From Fidelibacterota bacterium (GTDB lineage Bacteria > Fidelibacterota > UBA8477 > JABMPR01), in contig JABIFX010000208.1 in assembly GCA_018650445.1 (NCBI GenBank), forward strand, positions 124,001-188,000: a stretch of DNA of 64,000 bases, in the 5' to 3' direction. Within the stretch, counting starts at the first letter, position 1, and each line of letters opens with the position of its first letter. The notes under the pieces were generated by a model. The model searched no databases. It saw only the letters and a list, made by a program, of their open reading frames with translations, and had not been told where the DNA came from. A program made the translations under genes and the position numbers. Shown here piece after piece: positions 7,639 through 16,519 of the stretch.

Positions 7639-10299
7639 ATGACACAAGAACTCAGCAAACGTTACGACGCCTCACTCATTGAGGACAAATGGTACCAGCA
7701 CTGGTTGGAACAAAACTACTTCCATTCAGAACCTGATGAGAATAAAGAACCCTACACCATTGTCATCCCGCCACCCAATGTGACGGGGATTCTGACTCTG
7801 GGCCACGTCCTCAACAACACCATGCAGGACATTCTCATGCGCTGGCGCCGTATGCAGGGTCGTGAAGCCTGCTGGATTCCCGGTACTGATCACGCCTCTA
7901 TTGCCACAGAAACCAAAGTGGTGAACATGCTCCGCGAAAAGGGCATTACCAAACACGAGATCGGCCGAGATGTTTTCCTGGAGCATGCCTGGGAATGGAA
8001 AGAGAAATATGGTGGCATTATCATCGAGCAGCTCAAAAAACTGGGTGCTTCGTGTGACTGGGAGCGGGAACGCTTCACCATGGATGATGACTACTACAAA
8101 GCCGTTCTCCACTCCTTTGTCGAACTTTATAACGCTGGCTACATCTATCGTGGAACACGCCTGGTAAACTGGTGTCCAAAAACCAAATCAGCCATCTCAG
8201 ATGAAGAAGTTATCTATCAGGAGCGCAACAGCCATCTCTGGCACATGCGTTATCCTATCAAAGATTCATCAGACTTCCTGGTTGTAGCCACAACCCGGCC
8301 TGAAACCATGTTAGGTGACAGTGGGGTCGCTGTCCATCCTGATGATGAACGCTATCAACATCTCATTGGAAAACATGTGGTTCTACCGTTGGTTGGACGT
8401 GAAATCCCCATTTTCGCTGATGAATATGTTGACAAAGATTTTGGAACGGGCTGTGTAAAAGTAACCCCTTCCCATGATCCCAATGATTGGGAAATGGGCA
8501 AGCGCCACGATCTGGAATTTATTAACATTTTTAATGAAGATGCCTCCCTGAATACCAATGTTCCCGGTAAGTTTATTGGCCTGGATCGTTTTGAAGCACG
8601 GGAAGTGGTCATCGAGCAGCTCAATGAGCTGAATCTCATGGAAAAAATTGAAGAGCATATTCACAAAGTGGGTTACTCCGAACGTGGAAAGGTGCCTATT
8701 GAACCCTACGAGTCCGAACAATGGTTCATGAATATGACCGAGCTGGTCAAACCAGCTCTTCAGGCAGTTCGTGAGGATAAAATAAAATTTTACCCTGCCC
8801 ATTGGACCAAGACCTATGAGCACTGGATGACCAATATCAAAGACTGGTGTATCAGTCGTCAGTTATGGTGGGGTCACCGCATTCCGGTCTATACCTGCCA
8901 GGATTGTAACGAGATCATGGTTCAGGTTGAAAGTCCCACGGTCTGTAGCAAATGTGGCTCGGACAAACTGCATCAGGATGAAGATGTCCTGGATACCTGG
9001 TCATCATCCTGGTTATGGCCTTTCGCTGTACATCAGTGGCCTGAAGACAGCAAGGATCTAGATTATTATTATCCCACCAATGATCTGGTGACCGGTCCCG
9101 ATATCATCTTTTTCTGGGTAGCTCGCATGATTATGGCAGGGTATCAGTTCAAGGGTGATATTCCTTTTGAGAATGTCTATTTCACCAGCATCATTCGGGA
9201 TGCCGATGGTCGTAAGATGTCCAAATCCCTGGGGAATTCACCTGATCCACTTGACCTGATTGCAAAATATGGAGCTGACGCCCTGCGTTTTGGTGTCATG
9301 CTCATCGCGCCCAAGGGGCAGGATATCCTATTTACTGAGGAACGTTTAGATGTGGCTCGTAATTTTATGAACAAGGTCTGGAATGCCAGTCGTTTTGTAC
9401 TCATGAACAAGGATTTTGAGCTCACGTCTGATCACCTCAATCCTGAGAAATGGCAGGATCTTGAGCTACCGGATCGTTGGATTCTCCACCGTCTCAATTT
9501 GACCATCTCAAAAGTTACCAAGCAACTCGAGAACTTCTCCTTTGATGAGACAGCCCGATCACTCTGGGACTTTATCTGGAATGATTTCTGTGACTGGTAC
9601 ATCGAGATGATCAAGATGCGTTTGTATGATGGGACAGAAGCTCAGAAGCAGACAGCCATGTCAGTAGCCATTTATGTGCTCAGGGATATCATGAAGATGC
9701 TCCATCCTTACGCTCCCTTCATGAGTGAGGAGATCTGGCAGCAAGTCAAACTGGCTGATGAGCCTGATCTCATCGTTGCAGAATGGCCCATGGTAATCAA
9801 AGCATTTAATGCTCCGGCTGAAGCCATTGAAACTGACTTTTTAAAGAAGGTGATTACGGCAGTACGCACCATTCGTTCTGAGATGAATGTACCGCCATCA
9901 CATGGTATCAAGCTGGTGGGGCGTGTGCATAGCCAGATTCAGCTGGACATCCTGACCAAAACCCGTGAGACTATTGCCAAGCTCACCCGCTGTGATGATA
10001 TCACACTGGGTCTCGATGTTGAAAAACCTGGTTTTTCTGCCTCTGCAATGGTTGAGAAAATGGAATTGTTTGTTCCCCTTGAAGGGATCATTGATCTGGA
10101 CAAGGAAATTGAGCGTCTCGAGAAGGAAATTGCCACCACGGAAGGCCTTTTAAATTCGGTCCAGGGCAAGCTGGCCAATAAAAATTTTGTAGATCGTGCT
10201 CCAGAAGCTGTTGTTACCAAGGAGCGCGATAAACTGGATCATTATGCTCAATCCCTGGAAAAGCTTAGAGAACACATTGAAACGATGAGGGCCTTGTAA
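7639..10299 (+). CDS. valS: Valine--tRNA ligase
   Basis: An 886-residue class I aminoacyl-tRNA synthetase that charges tRNA-Val. The N-terminal PPPNVTG element is followed by the HIGH-type motif GHVLN (56-60). The CP1 editing domain has TTRPETMLGD, and the KMSKS loop is intact near residue 526. The anticodon-binding domain ends in a C-terminal coiled-coil arm (last ~70 residues). Length matches the family. I prefer the ATG at 7639 over an in-frame TTG 12 nt upstream, because the AAGG at 7623-7626 directly abuts that TTG. The 280-nt leader (7359-7638) has no recognisable T-box or other riboswitch. Confidence 0.98.
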   Translation: MTQELSKRYDASLIEDKWYQHWLEQNYFHSEPDENKEPYTIVIPPPNVTGILTLGHVLNNTMQDILMRWRRMQGREACWIPGTDHASIATETKVVNMLREKGITKHEIGRDVFLEHAWEWKEKYGGIIIEQLKKLGASCDWERERFTMDDDYYKAVLHSFVELYNAGYIYRGTRLVNWCPKTKSAISDEEVIYQERNSHLWHMRYPIKDSSDFLVVATTRPETMLGDSGVAVHPDDERYQHLIGKHVVLPLVGREIPIFADEYVDKDFGTGCVKVTPSHDPNDWEMGKRHDLEFINIFNEDASLNTNVPGKFIGLDRFEAREVVIEQLNELNLMEKIEEHIHKVGYSERGKVPIEPYESEQWFMNMTELVKPALQAVREDKIKFYPAHWTKTYEHWMTNIKDWCISRQLWWGHRIPVYTCQDCNEIMVQVESPTVCSKCGSDKLHQDEDVLDTWSSSWLWPFAVHQWPEDSKDLDYYYPTNDLVTGPDIIFFWVARMIMAGYQFKGDIPFENVYFTSIIRDADGRKMSKSLGNSPDPLDLIAKYGADALRFGVMLIAPKGQDILFTEERLDVARNFMNKVWNASRFVLMNKDFELTSDHLNPEKWQDLELPDRWILHRLNLTISKVTKQLENFSFDETARSLWDFIWNDFCDWYIEMIKMRLYDGTEAQKQTAMSVAIYVLRDIMKMLHPYAPFMSEEIWQQVKLADEPDLIVAEWPMVIKAFNAPAEAIETDFLKKVITAVRTIRSEMNVPPSHGIKLVGRVHSQIQLDILTKTRETIAKLTRCDDITLGLDVEKPGFSASAMVEKMELFVPLEGIIDLDKEIERLEKEIATTEGLLNSVQGKLANKNFVDRAPEAVVTKERDKLDHYAQSLEKLREHIETMRAL

Positions 10300-10549
10300 G
10301 GCAACCGAAAATTAGATTCCGTAGCAGCCATGGATAGTACACCCACAATGGTGCTGTCCTCGGTGTAGAGCCCTTGAATAGAGTCGATGGAAAGAGCCTG
10401 TTATCTCTGTTGATTTCTGAGTAATCTTTCTATAAAACCAATTGGGTAGACACCGCTTGAAGGGCAGTCCACTGTGCCCTAAATCATTGTTATTACCAAG
10501 CAAGACCTTATATTCGAAATTATCTAGATATGGCATAGGGAGGTGAAGT

Positions 10550-11440
10550 ATGCGAGCACAAAAATATCGATTCCCAATAGCGGTGATCAAGTCGATTTGT
10601 TTACTGCTACTTCTCCAGCAATGTGCCTGGCTTTCTGGTGAAAAGGACCCGGTAGACCTTATTAAACCTCAGCCAGTAGGTGGTTATGAAACCCTGAGCG
10701 CACGCATTCACTATCCTCGAACCATCCGCGAGGCAGGTATTGAAGGGACGGTGATAATTAACGCCCTCATTTCAGTGGAGGGTCAGGTCAAACAGACCCG
10801 TGTGATAGAGCCTCTGTATCCTGAATTGGACCAGATCGTAACCAATGCCATCAAACGCACTCTCTTTGAGCCAGCCACGAGACAGGGTAAACCCGAAGAA
10901 GTCTGGATATCCATTCCCTTTATTTTTGCTTTTAATGAGTGGTCCTCAAAAAACACACCCTTCAGCTCTTTCAGTATGACCATTCGTCCTGATCCAGCTT
11001 ACAAGAATTTTGATGTTAAAATTGAGGGCCAGTTAAAGGATGGTCTGGAATGGCCCCTGCGTTTTGAGTGTTTACTGCCATTCAATGCCTCCAATCCCTG
11101 GGTAAAATCGGGTGCTGGCATGACGCTTCCTGCTGGCATCGTGGAAGATGATAAGGGGGAATGGTTGGTCTTTCAGATATCCAACAGCAATTTGGCCTTC
11201 GGATTCACCTATAAATCCATGGATAAAGTATTTGATCAGAAGTTTCTATATGAATTCACTATGAATCATGCTCTACCCGATTGGGAATTGAGGGTAGTTT
11301 ATGGTAGCCAGACTGTCAACTTTACTCAAGCGCCTGATCGGATGGTTACCCTGAATAACGGTGAAACCCAATTTGAATATGATTTTAAAGCACAGGATAC
11401 CTATGAGTCGAGGTATTTGGATATTGAACTCCAAAAGTAG
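10550..11440 (+). CDS. Lipoprotein with TonB-type C-terminal domain
   Basis: A 296-residue protein starting with a lipoprotein signal (hydrophobic run, then LLLQQC with the acylated Cys near residue 26). Residues ~43-125 match a TonB C-terminal fold: YP.TIREAGIEGTV followed by an (A/V)-x-I-S-x-x-G-x-V strand and the ...A.K.T.FEPA element. The remaining ~165 residues are beta-rich, with no family I can name. Classical TonB has an N-terminal membrane helix and a proline-rich spacer; both are missing here, so energy transduction to a receptor is doubtful. It may instead bind an envelope partner. A strong GGGAGGTGA precedes the ATG. It lies 158 nt upstream of the GldL-like gene. Confidence 0.8.
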   Translation: MRAQKYRFPIAVIKSICLLLLLQQCAWLSGEKDPVDLIKPQPVGGYETLSARIHYPRTIREAGIEGTVIINALISVEGQVKQTRVIEPLYPELDQIVTNAIKRTLFEPATRQGKPEEVWISIPFIFAFNEWSSKNTPFSSFSMTIRPDPAYKNFDVKIEGQLKDGLEWPLRFECLLPFNASNPWVKSGAGMTLPAGIVEDDKGEWLVFQISNSNLAFGFTYKSMDKVFDQKFLYEFTMNHALPDWELRVVYGSQTVNFTQAPDRMVTLNNGETQFEYDFKAQDTYESRYLDIELQK

Positions 11441-11541
11441 AATACAGCAGGTAAAGATGACAAGAATCCTCCTTGACAAAGCAAGCCTGCTAAGCAACAT
11501 TTAAAGACTTATTTAAAACAGGCAATAATTTGTGTGTATTG

Positions 11542-11547
11542 TATAAT
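11542..11547 (+). promoter_or_regulatory. Possible -10 element upstream of the GldLM-like operon
   Basis: A perfect TATAAT lies 52 nt before the ATG of the GldL-like gene, inside an AT-rich stretch. No good TTGACA-like hexamer sits 16-18 nt upstream, so the promoter assignment is tentative. Confidence 0.3.
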
Positions 11548-11598
11548 AGTTGCTGCTAGTGTCGTCATTTATAACTGAATAAAACGGAAGAAAAAGCT

Positions 11599-12135
11599 AT
11601 GGCAAAAGTACAGGGATATACCAGAAAAAAGACAATTATGGAGCAATACCCAAGTCGACAGGCTCTGGTGTATTCTGGAGCAGCTTTTCTGATTTTAGTC
11701 ACGGGGTTGAGAACCGTTCTCTCTGTAGCAGAAGAAGGCTTTGGATTTATTGAGTTTGTTACCATTGGCGCCCTGGCTGTGGAGTTTAGTCTCCTGCTAT
11801 TATATGCTTTGACTATTTATCAGGCAGGAAAAGAAACCTTTCTGATGACCCTTGAAGAAGAGGCCTCTGAAATGGAGGGTGGCGGTGAATCCGCAGACGG
11901 CAGTCCAGCTCCAGCGAAAGAGTTTGCTGTGAAGTCAGCTGATGTCCCCGAGGTTGCCATAGAAATCAACAAATTTACCAAACAGGCCAGTGTCCTCATT
12001 GATAAACTGGCAAAAAATGCCGAACAAAGCGAGAACTTGAATCAGCATTTAAAAGAGCTGGCTGATGAGCAGATAAATATCCGAGTGCGCAATGAGATTC
12101 AACGATTGTTAAGCGCTAATATGAGTGCCAAATAA
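11599..12135 (+). CDS. gldL: GldL/PorL-like inner-membrane motor protein
   Basis: A 178-residue protein with two transmembrane helices (about 22-42 and 51-74) and a cytoplasmic tail of ~100 residues containing an acidic, Gly-rich segment and an amphipathic helical end. The layout matches GldL/PorL, the proton-driven stator of the type IX secretion motor. TM1 has YSGAAFLILVTG with a basic residue (R38). TM2 has a buried glutamate (E62 in GALAVEFSLLLL), the position expected for the functional Glu of GldL. It is shorter than Bacteroidota GldL (~215-270). It is followed 18 nt later by a GldM-like gene, the usual order. The alternative is another two-helix stator of the ExbB/MotA superclass. Assignment is by motif and synteny, not by search. 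Confidence 0.65.
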   Translation: MAKVQGYTRKKTIMEQYPSRQALVYSGAAFLILVTGLRTVLSVAEEGFGFIEFVTIGALAVEFSLLLLYALTIYQAGKETFLMTLEEEASEMEGGGESADGSPAPAKEFAVKSADVPEVAIEINKFTKQASVLIDKLAKNAEQSENLNQHLKELADEQINIRVRNEIQRLLSANMSAK

Positions 12136-12153
12136 ACCGACAGGAGTAGCCGC

Positions 12154-13566
12154 ATGGCTCGCAAGAAAAAGTTCCAAGCTCGTGTCGAAGTTTATTTTAT
12201 CATTTATATTGCCACGATTGTCAGCTTCTTTGCCATCGAAGGTGAAGTAAAACATTTCAAAGACAACCAGAAGAAAATCCTTCTGGAGGTTTCTAAAGAT
12301 AAAATCCAGAATCTTGTAACGATCCGGAATGCCACGGATATCCATGGCAAGGACACCATCAATTTGAAAGTCTCTCTTGAGGGTGCTTTTTCGAAAGATT
12401 CGTTTGAGGGAACCGTTCATCTTAATCCCATTGATGCACCGGAAAACCTGGGGCTTCAGGAATTATCATATGATCTTGCTCCCAAAAACCAAGATCCGGA
12501 CAACAAGACCTTCATTGCCATCATCCCTAAATCAGATTTTGACCTAAAGTCTGAGATTCTATATCGTATGTCGGCAGATATTAGCGTGATGCCTGATGAA
12601 CAGCTTGTTCAAGCTGAACTGGAGAAATCATATACAGACAAAACCATCGTCCACAAAATCATGGATGCCATGACGGATGTAGGCGAAATATCCCTGGAAA
12701 AACAATTCCAGAACACACTGGATCCGGCCGGTGGTGCCATCCAGGCACCATTCACTATTACAGTGGACCGACCAAAGGTCAGTATCGTCGAAGGTCTACC
12801 CTGGGAAGTTCGGGTGATCATCGGAGGTATTGTTGATGCAGATGATCTGGAGCTGACGGCCACCAAGGGAGCCAATCTGGTAGGCACCCTGGAAACAGGC
12901 ACGCCAGTTACTGTGGTTTCAGGTAGAGGTCGCAAGGATGGGCGAATTATCCTCAAGGGAACCAGACTCTCGGACGAGGAAACGTCCCTGGTAGAATTCC
13001 AGCTCCAGGTAAGACCTCCTCTCTGGCAAAAGGTTCCTTCAATCACCGAAGCCTATGTGGGTGATCCCTTTATCTTTGAAGGTGCTTTACGAGACATACC
13101 ATCCTCAGAAACTTCTATTAGGGTCGGTGGAACTGCAGTGCGTGGTGGTATAGTGCCAGGCACCATTGCCCAATTACCAGATCTTGTCGAAGAAGGCAAT
13201 ATTACCTTCCAGGTATTGGTGGATGGACGTGAAGTCAAGGGGATGAGCCATTCCCTCACTGTGGTCAAGCCACCGGCGCCCAAGGTTTCAATCAATCCAG
13301 TAGGCCGAGATGGGAATTATCTGACATTTGAGATCACTACTTATGGTAAGAACAATAGTATCCGTCGCTTCAGAAAGAAGGGTGGTATTGGATCAAATCG
13401 CCAGATGGGAGAAGCTCAGGTTCTGGGTAGTCGCAAGGTTTACCGCTGGGAAGTTGAGTTGGAGGAACCTTTCGACAATGTTGAATCTCAGGAAATTAAA
13501 TTTAGAGTAGATGATCAGAACAAAAGTGCTACTTCATATCGCAAAATTTTTATCTATAATTACTAA
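12154..13566 (+). CDS. gldM: GldM/PorM-like single-pass periplasmic motor protein
   Basis: A 470-residue protein with one N-terminal transmembrane helix (about 12-28) preceded by a basic stretch and Arg10. The long periplasmic part (30-470) is almost entirely beta-rich with repeated Ig-like features. GldM of T9SS has exactly this design: an N-terminal helix with a conserved Arg near residue 9, then several periplasmic beta domains that transmit torque. Length is close to GldM (~515). A good AGGAG precedes the start. Position directly after the GldL-like gene supports the call. Overall similarity is clearly divergent, and no GldK or GldN homologue was seen nearby. Confidence 0.65.
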   Translation: MARKKKFQARVEVYFIIYIATIVSFFAIEGEVKHFKDNQKKILLEVSKDKIQNLVTIRNATDIHGKDTINLKVSLEGAFSKDSFEGTVHLNPIDAPENLGLQELSYDLAPKNQDPDNKTFIAIIPKSDFDLKSEILYRMSADISVMPDEQLVQAELEKSYTDKTIVHKIMDAMTDVGEISLEKQFQNTLDPAGGAIQAPFTITVDRPKVSIVEGLPWEVRVIIGGIVDADDLELTATKGANLVGTLETGTPVTVVSGRGRKDGRIILKGTRLSDEETSLVEFQLQVRPPLWQKVPSITEAYVGDPFIFEGALRDIPSSETSIRVGGTAVRGGIVPGTIAQLPDLVEEGNITFQVLVDGREVKGMSHSLTVVKPPAPKVSINPVGRDGNYLTFEITTYGKNNSIRRFRKKGGIGSNRQMGEAQVLGSRKVYRWEVELEEPFDNVESQEIKFRVDDQNKSATSYRKIFIYNY

Positions 13567-13616
13567 ACGAAAGAAGTACAATAAAATATGTTTGAAATGA
13601 TTAGAAGGAGGGACCA

Positions 13617-14915
13617 GTGAGAATACGAAACCTCATAACTTCATTTATTATGCTTGTCTTTGTATCCACCATGTGGGCACAGGGATTTCAGGAAACTGGC
13701 AAGCTGGAATGGGTTGTTAAAGATCGTGAATTCAGCCGCAGCTTCATGGAAGCCTATATCGATACCCTCATGGAAATTGATGATATGGTCGAATTGGAAG
13801 TGCAGGAAACCGATGAATTACGTGTGATTGTGGGCATCGATGTGGAAGGCAATGCCAGCCTGGAAAGCATTTATGCCAAAGGCCGTAGCGGCGTCTTAAA
13901 TAAGCTGGTCAATACTGTTTTAGATAGTATGGATGTGGAAATGGTTAGCCGTATTCAAAGTCGCAAATACAACTGGGATTACCTCGCTGCTGTTGACGTT
14001 GGTGGTGGTCGTGGTGATGTGGTCAATGTTTTTGAAGAGCGCAGCAACAAACAGGTGCGTGATGCCTTCTGGTGGACTCATCGGCGTGTTGATATTTCCG
14101 TCTTTCCTCGGATTTTTATTCGTGTGAATCCCAATTTTGCCTTTGCTACCGAGTTTGGTAGACAGGATCTGGGTTTTCCCGCTGCCGCATCAAGGACACT
14201 AAATATGGGACTGGCGACAGAGGTCCTGAAATTTTATGTCACACTGCCTGCATCCTATATGAATCTGATGAAGAATAGTAATTCTCCTCTTGAAGGAACT
14301 TTTGGTGGTGTGCTAAAATTTGACTCCCCTAATTTTGGTGGCAGCCTGTCTTTTCAGGATATGAACTTTCTGGGCAATACGGATACGACCTCATTTTTGA
14401 ACCCTTCAAATGTGGTCTATAACCCATCTTCAGGTCAATTCTACTATAGCTTTACCAGTCGTATTGGTAGCACGTCTGACCAACCAGGCTTTGTGCCTTT
14501 GGGGTCATTGCGGCTTCAAATAGGTTTTAGCTATATGCAATTTGCCTATGGTAATGTCCTGGACACTGAAGCAGGTGTTTCAGATGGTATTGGTGCTTTT
14601 GGATTGCTGGACAAGAGCGATCCCTTGGAATCTGTGTTTGGTTTGTTCAGGGCAGAATACGCCTCGGATATGAACAATCGCTTTTTTAATAGAATCAAAA
14701 TGGCTGCTCAGTTAAACATTGGTTTGAATGGCTTTGGCGGTTTTGACTTTACCACGGCCTATACCATCACGGAATGGCTGGGAGTCAATTTGAATATGAC
14801 CTATTTCTGGAGTCCAATGACCTTCAATTATGTTGAACCCGGTTCAACCACATCTCTTGAATATGAATGGGAGCCAGGTTTCTATATTGTCCCATCCGTA
14901 GCAGTGTACTTCTAG
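13617..14915 (+). CDS. Outer-membrane beta-barrel candidate of the motor operon (paralogue 1)
   Basis: A 432-residue exported protein. The signal peptide (residues 1-21) ends in MWAQ. Residues ~25-125 form a soluble alpha/beta region whose VIVGIDVEGNASLESI stretch is reminiscent of a TonB-C-type strand. From FWWTHRRVDI (about 142) onward the sequence has alternating hydrophobic strands with Gly/aromatic girdles and ends in ...PSVAVYF. A terminal aromatic residue is typical of BAM-inserted barrels. Translation starts at a GTG with an excellent AAGGAGG in front. The following gene is a paralogue. It may be the outer-membrane partner of the GldLM-like motor (PorP/SprF-like role), but this is inference from position only. 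Confidence 0.65.
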   Translation: MRIRNLITSFIMLVFVSTMWAQGFQETGKLEWVVKDREFSRSFMEAYIDTLMEIDDMVELEVQETDELRVIVGIDVEGNASLESIYAKGRSGVLNKLVNTVLDSMDVEMVSRIQSRKYNWDYLAAVDVGGGRGDVVNVFEERSNKQVRDAFWWTHRRVDISVFPRIFIRVNPNFAFATEFGRQDLGFPAAASRTLNMGLATEVLKFYVTLPASYMNLMKNSNSPLEGTFGGVLKFDSPNFGGSLSFQDMNFLGNTDTTSFLNPSNVVYNPSSGQFYYSFTSRIGSTSDQPGFVPLGSLRLQIGFSYMQFAYGNVLDTEAGVSDGIGAFGLLDKSDPLESVFGLFRAEYASDMNNRFFNRIKMAAQLNIGLNGFGGFDFTTAYTITEWLGVNLNMTYFWSPMTFNYVEPGSTTSLEYEWEPGFYIVPSVAVYF

Positions 14916-14927
14916 GAGGATTTGAAA

Positions 14928-16196
14928 ATGACTACATCAATTCGCAAAACGCTCCTGATATCACTTACTCTGCTTATCTCACTCTCCACGGTTTGGGCAC
15001 AGCCTAAGGCCCCGCCAATGCTGGATCCCCGCCGTTTTGACGCCTGGACTGTTGAGTATGAACCCTTCCGTCTTCTCATTGAGAATGCCGTGGAAGAGTA
15101 TATTACTCTCAACGAAACTGAATTGCCCCCCATTGCGTCAACAGATAATGTGATTGCTGTTAGATCCAAATCGGGTCAGAGACAGCTTTATCAAATTCGC
15201 TATGGAACCATCTCCGAAGGTTACAATGTCATCGATAATATGGAGGTGAAATGGGTGTTGGGCAGCACTTTGGCTCAGACCATTTCAGAGAAAGAAACCT
15301 ATTATCATCTGGATACTTCTGAACCCTATGAATCAACCAAACATCGGCCAGAAATTGATTATCTGGAAGTCGAATCATTTTGGACCCATACTGATTTACA
15401 GATTGGTACGGATCGTCTGGTTTATCTCTTTGGAAAATCTGGTGGAATCACCGTTGAATGGGGCAATGAGCTTTTTGGTCGTCCCTATGGTGAAGCCGGC
15501 TTTGCCCGCTTTGGCGTGATTACACCCATCTTCAAGATGGGAATTCAGGTTCCATCACCATCCATTCCTCTGGGTTTCCGAGCAGGTACCGATGATGCTG
15601 ATGATCACCTCACCGGCGGTATTGGTGGCTTTGGAGCCTTTAAATACAAAGTTCTATATGGGGAGTTGTTTTTCCAATCCCTGGAGGCAGCCCTGGCCAG
15701 TGGTACACATATCAATAGCTACGATCTGGGTGGTTTGATGAATCTCAGTTTTAACACCACTATTTCAGGTATCCCTATAGGTAAAGAGAAGCGTCTTTTT
15801 GCTGGGGCCCTGCAGATCCGCCTCGGTGCGGTAATAGCTCGGGTTGACCACAGTCAGATAATTGATGATCGGGTCAGCTTCCAGAACGAGAAGCGTAGCT
15901 ATAATGTGGCATCTGGTGATACAACAGAGGAATTTAGGAACGGAGACGCCGCCTCACTGGATGAATCAGGTCTTTTCTTCCGCCTCGATTATGCTTCTCC
16001 CCTCATCGAGAAACGATATCCACGCCATGAGGCTGTTTTCCAGGTTTCGGGTCCCAGTATCATGACCAAATATACATATAATGTCAACAAGACCCTGGGC
16101 TTACCGCTCAGCTTGATTGTATACACCAAGGACAATGAGTGGTCACCTAGTGCCGCCATCCTGGTAGGCTTTAAATTGAGGCTTGATCAAAATTAA
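14928..16196 (+). CDS. Outer-membrane beta-barrel candidate of the motor operon (paralogue 2)
   Basis: A 422-residue exported protein with a signal peptide ending in VWAQ. The ATG at 14928 is chosen because AGGAGGA ends 7 nt before it; an in-frame TTG 6 nt upstream is too close. It shares its plan with the previous gene: an N-terminal ~120-residue soluble part, then FWTHTDLQI (matching FWWTHRRVDI in the neighbour) and a long beta-strand-rich region with Gly/aromatic alternation. The gene pair looks like an old tandem duplication. It is the last gene of the operon, followed by a terminator 23 nt after the stop. Function unknown; an outer-membrane location is inferred. Confidence 0.65.
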   Translation: MTTSIRKTLLISLTLLISLSTVWAQPKAPPMLDPRRFDAWTVEYEPFRLLIENAVEEYITLNETELPPIASTDNVIAVRSKSGQRQLYQIRYGTISEGYNVIDNMEVKWVLGSTLAQTISEKETYYHLDTSEPYESTKHRPEIDYLEVESFWTHTDLQIGTDRLVYLFGKSGGITVEWGNELFGRPYGEAGFARFGVITPIFKMGIQVPSPSIPLGFRAGTDDADDHLTGGIGGFGAFKYKVLYGELFFQSLEAALASGTHINSYDLGGLMNLSFNTTISGIPIGKEKRLFAGALQIRLGAVIARVDHSQIIDDRVSFQNEKRSYNVASGDTTEEFRNGDAASLDESGLFFRLDYASPLIEKRYPRHEAVFQVSGPSIMTKYTYNVNKTLGLPLSLIVYTKDNEWSPSAAILVGFKLRLDQN

Positions 16197-16219
16197 CTGG
16201 TCTCATATTTAGCATGAAA

Positions 16220-16249
16220 AAGGGTAGGCTTTTGCCTGCCCTTTTTTTA
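16220..16249 (+). terminator. Rho-independent terminator of the GldLM-like operon
   Basis: Stem GGGTAGGC / GCCTGCCC (8 bp with one G-U pair), a 4-nt T loop and an immediate run of seven T's. It lies just after the last gene of the operon. Confidence 0.9.
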
Positions 16250-16519
16250 TGTGCTGAAGCCTCGCGTTGTGGTATTTAGACACAAATTTCACGAGCTGGA
16301 CGAACACGCGAAAACGTAGAAAGGGGGTAGGCAGCTTATCCGTTTATAACCATTCGTATCCAGGGAAAATCCACCTCACATTCAGGCCTTTCTTGTTCAA
16401 ACATCACTATTTGCATGGCATTTGAGATGTTCATTGTTACTTTGTGCTGAAGCCATGCTAAATAGATCGACATATTTTATTCAAAAACATAAATATCCGT
16501 TTGCGGAAACGAGGGCAAG
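16250..16519 (+). other. Intergenic region between motor operon and cbb3 locus
   Basis: About 270 nt with no supported gene. The 11-mer GTGCTGAAGCC occurs twice (16251-16261 and 16444-16454), probably by chance. The 3' end carries a small inverted repeat next to the Rrf2 start. A promoter for the Rrf2-cco operon should lie here, but I cannot pick a convincing -35/-10 pair, and I see no FNR-type TTGAT-N4-ATCAA box. Confidence 0.5.
16498..16511 (+). promoter_or_regulatory. Small inverted repeat at the Rrf2 gene start (possible operator)
   Basis: CGTTT-gcgg-AAACG, 5-bp arms with a 4-nt spacer, ending at the ribosome-binding purines in front of the TTG start codon. Rrf2 regulators often bind short palindromes in their own promoters, so autoregulation is conceivable. 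The arms are too short to be sure. Confidence 0.25.

Noticed and set aside
10312-10590. 92-codon minus-strand reading frame between valS and the TonB-domain gene
   Set aside because: It overlaps the start of the TonB-domain gene, is Cys/His-rich without a motif, and has no convincing ribosome-binding site.
16251-16454. Duplicated 11-mer GTGCTGAAGCC in the intergenic region
   Set aside because: Two short copies about 190 nt apart with no extended similarity; probably chance.
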